DNA of 64,000 nucleotides. Origin: Algoriphagus faecimaris (GTDB lineage: Bacteria; Bacteroidota; Bacteroidia; Cytophagales; Cyclobacteriaceae). The notes under the pieces are model-generated. The model was not told where the DNA came from. It worked only from the letters and a program-made list of their open reading frames with translations, and made no database searches. Of this stretch, positions 17,343-24,096 are shown piece by piece. Location: assembly GCF_900101705.1 (NCBI RefSeq), contig NZ_FNAC01000002.1, positions 124,001-188,000 on the forward strand, in the 5' to 3' direction. Numbering within the stretch: position 1 is the stretch's first letter; each line of letters starts with the position of its first letter. The translations under genes were made by a program, and so were the position numbers.

Positions 17343-18163
17343 GTTGTTTTTTTGAAAAAGCGCTCAAACTCCTGAGACGGATTAAGCATAGCCAAGGTGT
17401 CCCGACCGATGACTTTTAGACAGTACCCCTGTCCTCGAAGCATTTGATAGCAGGTCTCTAGTTCCTCAGGAGAATGGTTGACATTTTCAAAAATGATCGC
17501 TCCTGGCTTGGAAGTGGGAATGTCAAAAATAGCAATCACTTCCAAGTCAAAGCCCTCTGCGTCGATTTGTAAAAGGTCAATTTTTTGAATTCCATAGGTA
17601 TCTCTCAGCGTTTTTGGGCTGAGAACATTTACCAGTTCATAGCTAATTCGTTCGGATGGATCTTCAGGGATTTGGATTCCAAATTTCTTACAGTTTTTTT
17701 CGACTATGCCATTTTCAAAAAGCTCTTCTATTTTTTCTTTTGAAAAGGAGGCCAAACCCGTCGCCCAACGCATATCACTAAATCCTATCTTGTAAAGCTT
17801 CTGTTTTCCGTCTTTTCTTCCGATGGCGGCACATACGGGATGAAGCCCCTCGTTTTTCTGATAGATTCGCTTCAGGAAGGTGTTAAAAACATAAGGTTGG
17901 GGCTCGAGCAGTACACCTTTCCAACGGTCTCTTTTGATAAATTTATGAATGGGGTCATTGGTGATACCATCATTGGCCCCTATTTGAATCACGGTGAATT
18001 CCCCCTTCTTTGATAGGGAATATTGGGATAAAAATTCAGAGAGACTTCCCTCTTTTGGTTTGTAGAGGTGGTTGTAGTAGGCCATGAAAAGAGGGTTTTC
18101 ATTGGCACTGAGAGAGATTCTTAGGTTTTTATAAAAGTTTTTGAATTGGGATTTGAGTGTCAT
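17339..18163 (-). CDS. FkbM family methyltransferase
   Basis: This 274-residue S-adenosylmethionine-dependent methyltransferase has TVIQIGANDGITNDPI (SAM-binding loop), GVLLEPQPYVF (acidic ribose contact) and LLQIDAEGFDLEVI, the FkbM hallmark. FkbM enzymes O-methylate sugars or polyketides. Next to two glycosyltransferases, methylation of a surface glycan is the likely job. It is 50 bases downstream of the glycosyltransferase gene on the same strand. Confidence 0.9.
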   Translation of the reverse strand: MTLKSQFKNFYKNLRISLSANENPLFMAYYNHLYKPKEGSLSEFLSQYSLSKKGEFTVIQIGANDGITNDPIHKFIKRDRWKGVLLEPQPYVFNTFLKRIYQKNEGLHPVCAAIGRKDGKQKLYKIGFSDMRWATGLASFSKEKIEELFENGIVEKNCKKFGIQIPEDPSERISYELVNVLSPKTLRDTYGIQKIDLLQIDAEGFDLEVIAIFDIPTSKPGAIIFENVNHSPEELETCYQMLRGQGYCLKVIGRDTLAMLNPSQEFERFFKKTT

Positions 18164-18213
18164 AGAGGGAGAGTGCTAAATAGAGAATTTTCCACGCTTG
18201 AATTGGTCTTAAA

Positions 18214-19002
18214 TTATTCTAGGATTCCGAGTAATCGTAAAATTTTATTGTAAGGCCTCGACCAAGTCCGCTGATTTCTTAGGGGCCCATCGAGCTCTCG
18301 AAAGAAAAATTCAGCATGTTTTTGATTAAGGTAGGCGATTCGCTCTTTTTTCTTCTGCTTAGTTCCAGTTCGTTTACGCTTGCTATTAGGTGTCAATCGA
18401 TAGTGAAAGCCGATAAATGGAAGCTGAACGACCTCTCCTCCATTTTTGAGCATTTTTATCCAAAATTCCCAGTCCTCTCTTCCCATCGTCATGTCCTCCG
18501 AATAGCCGCCGCAAGCTTCCCAATCAGACTTTCTAAAAAGTGCCGACACGAAAATCATATTGTCCTTTGCCAGGGCTTTTCGACTAAACGGCTTTAGGTT
18601 CCATGCTTTACTTCCTTCCTGATTAAATTTGATCCCCTGGGCATAGACTACTTTTACACTTGGACTCTCTTCCAAAACTTTTACTGCTTTTTCTATATAA
18701 TCTACAGAAATCAAATCGTCCCCATCCAAAGGTAGAATGTACTCTCCTTTTGCTTCGCAAATGCCGTGATTACGGGCAGCGGCCACTCCCTGGTTTTTTT
18801 GATCAAGGAGGCGCAAATTACTATAGTTGGAAGCTAACCTCTGGGCAAGCTCCAAACTCCCGTCGGTGGACCCGTCGTTGACAATCAAAACCTCTAAGGG
18901 ATGATGGGTCGAATTGAGAGCAGACTCGACGGTTTCTTCCAAATATTGGGCTTGGTTAAAGCAGGGGATTACAACAGAAACTAGTTTAGCTGTATTATTC
19001 AT
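18214..19002 (-). CDS. Family 2 glycosyltransferase
   Basis: This inverting GT-A enzyme has LVSVVIPCFNQAQYLEETV, VLIVNDGSTDGSLELA, AAARNHGICEAKGEYILPLD followed by GDD (the metal-binding DxD), and MGREDWEFWIKM (ED catalytic-base motif). There is no membrane segment, so it is a cytoplasmic or peripheral enzyme that extends a glycan. I prefer the ATG at 19002 (MNNTAKLVSV) over the one at 19011. Downstream on the same strand is the FkbM methyltransferase. Confidence 0.92.
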   Translation of the reverse strand: MNNTAKLVSVVIPCFNQAQYLEETVESALNSTHHPLEVLIVNDGSTDGSLELAQRLASNYSNLRLLDQKNQGVAAARNHGICEAKGEYILPLDGDDLISVDYIEKAVKVLEESPSVKVVYAQGIKFNQEGSKAWNLKPFSRKALAKDNMIFVSALFRKSDWEACGGYSEDMTMGREDWEFWIKMLKNGGEVVQLPFIGFHYRLTPNSKRKRTGTKQKKKERIAYLNQKHAEFFFRELDGPLRNQRTWSRPYNKILRLLGILE

Positions 19003-19342
19003 TCTATGCAAACTAAATGAAACTGACCTTTATAAAAAATTTTATTTCAAGAGTAAAGATTCAATTAGGGTGCTGATAGGAGGAGTACATCATGAGCAAA
19101 AGCCTCTTTTTTTAGCATAGGACTTCCAAATTATTGACTTCACTGTCAAAAAAATACAACAATTAATTTGGAAAATTAAATACTCTTCGTAATTTCATCT
19201 CGGTGATTAAACAACTTTTGTCAACTTCTTTTTAAAATTCAGGGATTAAAATCCCTCAATTTTCGAACTCAATAAGTTTTAGAAAGAAATCCGGGCTACG
19301 GTCCGGATTTTTTTATGTCAAAAAAATCCCTCATTTTCCTCT
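19003..19342. other. Intergenic region with an orphan hairpin and terminator
   Basis: Between the divergent glycosyltransferase and DUF4421 genes lie a palindromic hairpin (19241-19256, AGGGATT/AATCCCT) and a clean intrinsic terminator (19287-19314) on the plus strand. No plus-strand gene ends here. The rest is AT-rich and shows nothing I can name. A small RNA is possible. Confidence 0.5.
19287..19314 (+). terminator. Intrinsic terminator without an upstream gene
   Basis: An 8-bp stem AAATCCGG/CCGGATTT with an 8-base loop runs into a stretch of seven T. It lies 29 bases before the DUF4421 start, and the nearest gene upstream is on the other strand. It would end either a small RNA or leader transcript. 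Confidence 0.75.
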
Positions 19343-20347
19343 ATGAGTTTTCCAGCCAAGTCAATCCTTTTACTCTTATTATTTTTTGGCTTCAGCTATG
19401 TTCCAAGTTTCGCCCAATACGATACTGCCTACATAGGAAAACCAGAAGACCAGTTGATCTTTCGAGTTTACTTATCAAGGAAGTTCACGGATTTTACCAT
19501 TCGCGACCCGGAGTCTGAACTGCGATTTATGCCAAATTCTGGAAATAATTTAGGAATAGGGGCCACATTCAAAACCCTGACCCTAAACTTGGCTGTTCCC
19601 TTTGGGTTTTTAAATCCCAATCGAAGAAACGACTGGCCAAGTTATTTGGACCTTCAGGCTCATATTTACCCTGAAAAATGGATTATTGATTTGTTTGGGC
19701 AGTTTTATAATGGCTATTCCATTCAAAATTATTTTGGAGATGGGGAAGATTATGTGAGAAGAGATATGAAAATGAGGAAGATTGGGGCTAATGTGAATTA
19801 CTTATTTAATGGAGAGCAGGTGTCATTTGCCGCAGCTATGCTTCAGAGTGAGGTTCAGAAGCGCTCTGCGATTTCTCCCATGCTGGGCTTTGAGCTTTAT
19901 CGGGTTACAGTCAAAGCCGATTCGTTGATTTTCCCATCTGAGGTGGCTGTAGATACCAATTTCCAACGTGGAGATTTTATTCAATTTGGGCCCAATGCAG
20001 GGATGGTCGGGACCTTGGTTTTTGGAAAAGGATTTTTTGTGACGGCTGCGATGAGTGTAGATTTGGGTTTGGGTTATGGACGATTAGAAAAACAGCGGGA
20101 AAGCAGCGTATTGCAGTTTAATCCCACCTATTTTGCCCGTGGTTTTGCTGGGTATAACGGTCGGAGATTTTCCTTAAATTTCAATTATGTCTACAAGCGA
20201 CTCCCTTTAGCTGGCAATAGTAACTTTGATCAGTCGGTCAACACAGGGAATTACCGAATAAACTTGGTGTATAAATTCAATTTAAAGGAGGAGGTAAGCA
20301 AAGCTTTATCTAGAATTAGCCCAAGCCGGATTTTAATAAAGGATTAA
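19343..20347 (+). CDS. DUF4421 outer-membrane barrel protein
   Basis: This 334-residue exported protein has a signal peptide (SILLLLLFFGFSYVPSFAQ). It then shows the DUF4421 opening: YDTAYIGKPEDQLIFRVYLS, RKFTDFTIRDPE, LRFMPNSGNNLGIGATF. The rest alternates short hydrophobic strands with aromatic girdles (IDLFGQFYNGYSIQNYFGD, VYKRLPLAGN), typical of a beta-barrel. DUF4421 proteins are widespread in Bacteroidota with unknown function. The C-terminus runs past the last strand into a basic tail. It is monocistronic. Confidence 0.85.
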   Translation: MSFPAKSILLLLLFFGFSYVPSFAQYDTAYIGKPEDQLIFRVYLSRKFTDFTIRDPESELRFMPNSGNNLGIGATFKTLTLNLAVPFGFLNPNRRNDWPSYLDLQAHIYPEKWIIDLFGQFYNGYSIQNYFGDGEDYVRRDMKMRKIGANVNYLFNGEQVSFAAAMLQSEVQKRSAISPMLGFELYRVTVKADSLIFPSEVAVDTNFQRGDFIQFGPNAGMVGTLVFGKGFFVTAAMSVDLGLGYGRLEKQRESSVLQFNPTYFARGFAGYNGRRFSLNFNYVYKRLPLAGNSNFDQSVNTGNYRINLVYKFNLKEEVSKALSRISPSRILIKD

Positions 20348-20422
20348 GTGCCTCTTTCCACTTTGTAAGCAGGAAAATATTCCTAGTTTTGAACAAAATA
20401 ACATCTAGAAAACTAGATTCCA

Positions 20423-20478
20423 TCCCGATTTTCGGGACAGGTAGTGACCATTTAAAAGCAATTATAAACACATGAAAT
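20423..20478. repeat. Repeat copy A (CCCGA hairpin plus AT-rich tail)
   Basis: A hairpin TCCCGATTTTCGGGACAGG is followed by a short GTGAC block, then ATTATAAACACATGAAAT. The same order is found in copy B about 135 bases downstream. Confidence 0.75.
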
Positions 20479-20557
20479 CGAGCACGACGCAAGCGACACA
20501 CACTGGGATGATTGTAAATTGTGCGAGATTCTCCCGAATCAAGTTCGGGACAGGCTA

Positions 20558-20614
20558 TCCCGATACTCGGGACAGGTTATGACGTCTAAAAAACAAATTA
20601 TAAACACATGAAAT
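20558..20614. repeat. Repeat copy B (CCCGA hairpin plus AT-rich tail)
   Basis: TCCCGATACTCGGGACAGG is followed by TTATGAC and then ATTATAAACACATGAAAT, matching copy A over most of its length. A third, shorter hairpin of the same type (20532-20550) lies directly before it. Confidence 0.75.
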
Positions 20615-20710
20615 GGAGAGTTCTTACTGATAGTTACCCATTATATTTTCTTATAATCAAAGGGTTATCAGGTAAGAATTGAGTTATCTGAAATTTTAAA
20701 TCACATATAC

Positions 20711-22255
20711 ATGAATGATCAATTTGGAATTCAGGAGTCTTTAAGAAGATTAGGCTTAGCGTCCGAAAATATCGGGACTTCTACAGGAATCAATTGGATT
20801 GATTCGAAAGAGAAATACATAGAGTCCATTTCTCCCGCAGATGGAGTATTGATAGGAAAGGTGCAGCTTACGAATGATGAGGCTTACGAAAAAGTAATCA
20901 GTACAGCTCAGATTGCCTTTGAAAAGTGGAGGATGGTACCAGCTCCACAGCGGGGAGAAATTGTCCGTGAAATCGGTAATGCACTTCGTGAAGTCAAAGC
21001 AGACTTGGGTAAGTTAGTTTCTTATGAGATGGGGAAATCCTATCAGGAAGGTTTGGGAGAGGTTCAGGAGATGATCGATATTTGTGATTTTGCTGTAGGG
21101 CTCTCGAGACAGCTATATGGCTTGACCATGCACTCTGAGCGACCAGGCCACCGCATGTATGAACAGTGGCATCCGTTGGGTATCGTGGGGATTATTTCTG
21201 CTTTTAACTTCCCGGTGGCAGTTTGGTCTTGGAATACTGCATTGGCTTGGGTTTGCGGGGATGTGACTGTTTGGAAGCCCTCAGAGAAGGCACCTTTGTC
21301 GGGTATTGCCTGCCAAAAAATCGTGGGAGAGATTTTTAGAAAGCACGGAATGCCTGAGGGGATCTCATCCCTTATTGTGGGAGATTATCGAGTGGGAGAG
21401 TTGCTCTCACATGATACTCGAATCCCCCTGGTTTCAGCTACTGGATCTACTCGTATGGGTAAATTAGTAGGTAAAGCAGTAGGTGAACGACTTGGAAGAT
21501 CACTTTTGGAACTCGGTGGAAATAATGCGATCATTATTACCGAGCATGCCGATATGGATATAGCTATCCGAGGAGCGCTTTTTGGTGCTGTAGGTACTGC
21601 AGGCCAACGATGTACTAGTACCCGCCGCTTGATTATACAAGAGTCGGTTTTCGAAGAAGTAAAGAGCCGGTTAGCCTCCGCCTATGGAAAATTGACTATC
21701 GGAAATCCCTTAGATGAAAAGAACCATGTAGGACCTTTGATAGATCAGGATGCGGTCAAAATGTATGAAGAAGCCCTTAAAAAGGTTAAAGAAGAAGGCG
21801 GAAAAGCTGTAGTAGAAGGTGCGGTCTTATCTGGGGAAGGTTACGAGTCCGGTTGCTATGTGAGGCCCGCGATTTATGAAGCGGAAAATCATTATGAAAT
21901 CGTACAGCATGAGACCTTCGCACCTATCCTGTATTTGATCAAATATAGAACCATCGCAGAGGCGATTGCGATTCAAAATGGAGTCCCTCAAGGGCTGTCC
22001 TCTGCTATTATGACTACTCACATGCGCGAGGCTGAAGCCTTTTTATCTGCTGCAGGATCTGATTGCGGTATTGCCAATGTCAATATCGGAACTTCGGGGG
22101 CCGAAATCGGCGGTGCATTTGGAGGTGAAAAAGAAACTGGTGGAGGACGTGAATCAGGTTCTGATGCATGGAAAGCCTACATGAGACGCCAAACCAATAC
22201 CATCAATTATTCCACTGCCTTGCCTTTGGCCCAGGGGATCAAATTTGATATTTGA
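20711..22255 (+). CDS. amaB: ALDH7-type aldehyde dehydrogenase (aminoadipate semialdehyde dehydrogenase-like)
   Basis: This 514-residue NAD-dependent aldehyde dehydrogenase has FNFPVAVWSWNTALAWVCGD (the cofactor-binding region, ALDH7 style), LLELGGNNAIIITEHAD (general base Glu), GTAGQRCTSTRRLI (catalytic Cys) and the C-terminal GGAFGGEKETGGGRESGSD. The GQRCTSTRR context is that of antiquitin (ALDH7), which oxidises L-aminoadipate semialdehyde/piperideine-6-carboxylate in lysine degradation. The specific substrate is inferred from family. It is a single gene with a strong terminator at 22265. Confidence 0.85.
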   Translation: MNDQFGIQESLRRLGLASENIGTSTGINWIDSKEKYIESISPADGVLIGKVQLTNDEAYEKVISTAQIAFEKWRMVPAPQRGEIVREIGNALREVKADLGKLVSYEMGKSYQEGLGEVQEMIDICDFAVGLSRQLYGLTMHSERPGHRMYEQWHPLGIVGIISAFNFPVAVWSWNTALAWVCGDVTVWKPSEKAPLSGIACQKIVGEIFRKHGMPEGISSLIVGDYRVGELLSHDTRIPLVSATGSTRMGKLVGKAVGERLGRSLLELGGNNAIIITEHADMDIAIRGALFGAVGTAGQRCTSTRRLIIQESVFEEVKSRLASAYGKLTIGNPLDEKNHVGPLIDQDAVKMYEEALKKVKEEGGKAVVEGAVLSGEGYESGCYVRPAIYEAENHYEIVQHETFAPILYLIKYRTIAEAIAIQNGVPQGLSSAIMTTHMREAEAFLSAAGSDCGIANVNIGTSGAEIGGAFGGEKETGGGRESGSDAWKAYMRRQTNTINYSTALPLAQGIKFDI

Positions 22256-22264
22256 GTTAACAAT

Positions 22265-22299
22265 AAAGAGGCTGCTAAATCAATTAGCAGCCTCTTTTT
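22265..22299 (+). terminator. Intrinsic terminator after the ALDH7 gene
   Basis: A perfect 14-bp stem AAAGAGGCTGCTAA/TTAGCAGCCTCTTT with a 5-base loop and a T-run. It may also slow transcription of the convergent PfpI gene. Confidence 0.92.
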
Positions 22300-22310
22300 A
22301 TATGAACAAA

Positions 22311-22871
22311 TCAGATGGTTTTATTTCGGAGATGGACTCCTTCTCTAAATTCCTCAATCATCTTAGCATTGAATGCTTTTAAATCATCTGGATTTCTACT
22401 AGTAACCAATCCCTGGTCTGTTACCACTTCACGGTTTTCCCAGCGGACGCCTGCATTTTTCAAGTCGGTTTTTATACTGGAGAAGCTTGTCATTCTTCTT
22501 CCTTGTAGCGCGCCTGTCTCTACCAAGACTTGAGGGCCGTGGCAAATACTAGCGATAGGCTTACCAGATTCAAAAAACTGATTGATAAATTCCACCGCAT
22601 CCGAATTTCTTCTAAGTTTATCGGGGTTGAGAACACCTCCGGGAATCATCAGTCCATCGTAATCTGCCGGGTCTACATCACTCAGTAATTTATCTACATT
22701 CAGTTCCATGTGCCAGTTTCCGTCTTTCCAACTTTTAATTTTGGACTGAGGAGAAATAACATCTACACGGAATCCAGCATCCTCTAATGCTTTCTTGGGA
22801 CTTGTCAATTCTATTTCTTCAAATCCTGTTTCCGTCAATAATGCAATATTTTTATTTGTACTTTTCATCAT
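22311..22871 (-). CDS. DJ-1/PfpI family protein (type 1 glutamine amidotransferase-like)
   Basis: This 186-residue cytoplasmic protein of the PfpI clade has TETGFEEIEL (Glu), YDGLMIPGGVLNPDKLR and SICHGPQVL with the nucleophile-elbow Cys. It ends in SRNPDDLKAFNAKMIEEF. Relatives are deglycase/holdase or chaperone-like enzymes induced under stress. The start is either of two adjacent ATGs (22871 or 22868). It is the second gene after the small Rho-N protein (14-base gap), a pairing that suggests a stress-response unit. Confidence 0.92.
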   Translation of the reverse strand: MMKSTNKNIALLTETGFEEIELTSPKKALEDAGFRVDVISPQSKIKSWKDGNWHMELNVDKLLSDVDPADYDGLMIPGGVLNPDKLRRNSDAVEFINQFFESGKPIASICHGPQVLVETGALQGRRMTSFSSIKTDLKNAGVRWENREVVTDQGLVTSRNPDDLKAFNAKMIEEFREGVHLRNKTI

Positions 22872-22885
22872 TAGTTGGTTTAAAA

Positions 22886-23134
22886 TTAATTTGATCTCAG
22901 AGCTTCTATTAGCTCATTTTTATTCATTTTACTTCTTCCCTCTACACCGACTTCCTTCGCCTTTTGATACAATTCATTTTTGGTTCTTTTTTCATAAGGT
23001 GTACTATCATAGTCCATATCCTTACTGCTTGTGTTTGCGATCCTAGCGGCTTTTTGCTTGCTCATTCCCTTATCACGAAGTGCGTCATATTGCTCTTCAT
23101 TTTTAATTTGAGGGGTTGATCTTTGAGTAGGCAT
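22886..23134 (-). CDS. Small Rho-N/SAP-like protein
   Basis: This 82-residue basic protein has the N-terminal MPTQRSTPQIKNEEQYDALR, then DKGMSKQKAARIAN. A C-terminal TKNELYQKAKEVGVEGRSKM/NKNELIEAL helix-turn-helix resembles the Rho termination factor N-terminal (SAP-like) nucleic-acid-binding fold. Short proteins of this kind occur with stress genes in many bacteria. It lies upstream of the PfpI gene on the same strand. Confidence 0.8.
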   Translation of the reverse strand: MPTQRSTPQIKNEEQYDALRDKGMSKQKAARIANTSSKDMDYDSTPYEKRTKNELYQKAKEVGVEGRSKMNKNELIEALRSN

Positions 23135-23312
23135 AATAAAAAGGTGTTAATGTGTTTTTTATTCGTTCAACTATATAATAAGGAAAAAAATTGAAAATCC
23201 CAAACTCTCCAGCCTTTGAATATTTAACTTAAGGACTGAGCATGTATTTACTTGGTTTTAAAAATATTTATTACTCATTCTCAATCGATTAAATATTTTA
23301 AGTTTTGAAACG

Positions 23313-23343
23313 TTTGGGTAATTCAAAATAGAAATTACCTTTG
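23313..23343 (+). promoter_or_regulatory. Promoter of the tRNA-Val pair
   Basis: TTTG at 23313-23316, a spacer of exactly 19 bases, and TACCTTTG at 23336-23343 form a textbook Bacteroidota promoter. Transcription would begin near 23350, 30 bases before the first tRNA. This is the best promoter match in the window. Confidence 0.8.
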
Positions 23344-23379
23344 CATTCCCATTTGAAAGAAATGGGAACGCGAAAAAAT

Positions 23380-23454
23380 GGGAGCTTAGCTCAGTTGGTT
23401 CAGAGCATCTGCCTTACAAGCAGAGGGTCGGGGGTTCGAATCCCTCAGCTCCCA
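23380..23454 (+). tRNA. tRNA-Val(TAC)
   Basis: The cloverleaf is complete. The acceptor GGGAGCT pairs with AGCTCCC, and the D arm is GCTC..GAGC. The anticodon stem TCTGC/GCAGA has loop CTTACAA (anticodon TAC, reading GTA), and the T arm is GGGGG-TTCGAAT-CCCTC. The discriminator is A. The CCA end is not encoded. Confidence 0.96.
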
Positions 23455-23474
23455 CATCTTATTTTACATATTCT

Positions 23475-23552
23475 GGAAGTTTAGCTCAGTTGGTTCAGAG
23501 CATCTGCCTTACAAGCAGAGGGTCGGGGGTTCGAATCCCTCAACTTCCACCA
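23475..23552 (+). tRNA. tRNA-Val(TAC), second copy with a different acceptor stem and encoded CCA
   Basis: The body from the D arm to the T arm is identical to the first tRNA-Val (anticodon TAC). The acceptor is GGAAGTT/AACTTCC instead of GGGAGCT/AGCTCCC, with compensatory change on both sides. ACCA follows, so the CCA end is encoded. It is 20 bases from the first copy and closed by the terminator at 23554. Confidence 0.95.
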
Positions 23553-23583
23553 CAGCCTCAGCGAGACCTGAGGCTTTTTAGTT
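23518..23583 (+). repeat. 66-base repeat, copy 1 (tRNA-Val 3' half plus terminator)
   Basis: The anticodon-stem 3' side, T arm, acceptor 3' strand, CCA and terminator of the second tRNA-Val. It recurs at 23961-24026 with a single base difference (in the T arm). Confidence 0.9.
23554..23580 (+). terminator. Intrinsic terminator of the tRNA-Val pair
   Basis: The 8-bp stem AGCCTCAG/CTGAGGCT with loop CGAGAC is followed by five T, directly after the encoded CCA. Confidence 0.88.
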
Positions 23584-23587
23584 ATCT

Positions 23588-23845
23588 AACTTGCTATTTT
23601 TACATTCCTCGGAGCTGGATAAGTTTTACTTGGGTCATAGCTGTGATGATCTGGAGGACAGGATTGGTAGGTATCTTTCTTCACATAAAGATCACTTCCC
23701 GGGCAAAGGATTGGCGTTTGGTTTATTCCGAGGTCTACTCCAATAAGAGTGAGGCCTATGCAAGGGAGCGTTTAGTCAAATCGTGGAAAAGTAAAAAAAA
23801 ATCCAGGAGCTGATTGGAGGTTTCTATCGTCCTGAAAATAGTTGA
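23588..23845 (+). pseudogene. Frameshifted GIY-YIG endonuclease remnant
   Basis: A GIY-YIG protein of about 85 residues can be rebuilt only by changing frame. One frame gives LHSSELDKFYLGHSCDD and RIGRYLSSHKDHF (GIY-YIG core). A second frame gives TSRAKDWRLVYSEVY and KSEAYARERLVKSWKSKK, and a third gives KKKIQELIGGFYRPENS to a stop at 23845. The last shift lies in a run of nine A (ten would restore the frame). The N-terminal YFYI also sits out of frame with what follows. Small GIY-YIG genes next to tRNA genes are common in Bacteroidota; this one has decayed. Sequencing error in the A-run alone would not repair it. Confidence 0.8.
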
Positions 23846-23960
23846 CACTCTTAATTTTCGAATATAGTTACAGTTTTACTTTCTGAACTGTTTATTCTAA
23901 TTTACAATACCACGGTGAAGCGGAGACAAGCTCTGCTGAGGAGCATCCCGATGCAATCGG

Positions 23961-24026
23961 GAGGGTCGGGGGTTCGAATTCCTCAACTTCCACCACAGCC
24001 TCAGCGAGACCTGAGGCTTTTTAGTT
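23961..24026 (+). repeat. 66-base repeat, copy 2 (orphan tRNA-Val 3' half plus terminator)
   Basis: This matches 23518-23583 at 65 of 66 bases by eye but has no tRNA 5' half in front. The preceding sequence carries a TCCCGAT/ATCGGGA hairpin (23946-23961) in place of the anticodon arm. The terminator stem (23997-24018) is intact. It is not a functional tRNA. Confidence 0.85.
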
Positions 24027-24033
24027 TTGATAA

Positions 24034-24072
24034 AAAATCCCCCAACGAGTATTTTGCTTTTTGGGGGATTTT
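24034..24072 (-). terminator. Terminator of the TonB receptor gene
   Basis: A 12-bp stem AAAATCCCCCAA/TTGGGGGATTTT with a 15-base loop. On the minus strand it ends in a T-run, 24 bases after the receptor stop. Confidence 0.85.
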
Positions 24073-24096
24073 GAAACTTTAAGGCCATTTGTGTAC

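Larger units (their letters stand above)
20348..20710. other. Intergenic region with repeated CCCGA hairpins
   Basis: This 363-base spacer upstream of the ALDH7 gene contains three CCCGA/TCGGG hairpins (20423-20438, 20532-20550, 20558-20573). It also has two copies of a ~57-base unit, ending both times in TTATAAACACATGAAAT (to 20478 and to 20614). No credible reading frame is present. Confidence 0.7.

Noticed and set aside
23490..23813. 107-residue open frame beginning in the second tRNA-Val
   Set aside because: Its first ~30 residues (VRIPQLPP region) are a translation of the tRNA 3' half. The rest is GIY-YIG sequence in mixed frames, so it is treated as a pseudogene from 23588 instead.
23897..24088. 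63-residue minus-strand frame over the duplicated tRNA half
   Set aside because: It reads through the repeat and the terminator of the TonB gene; not a gene.
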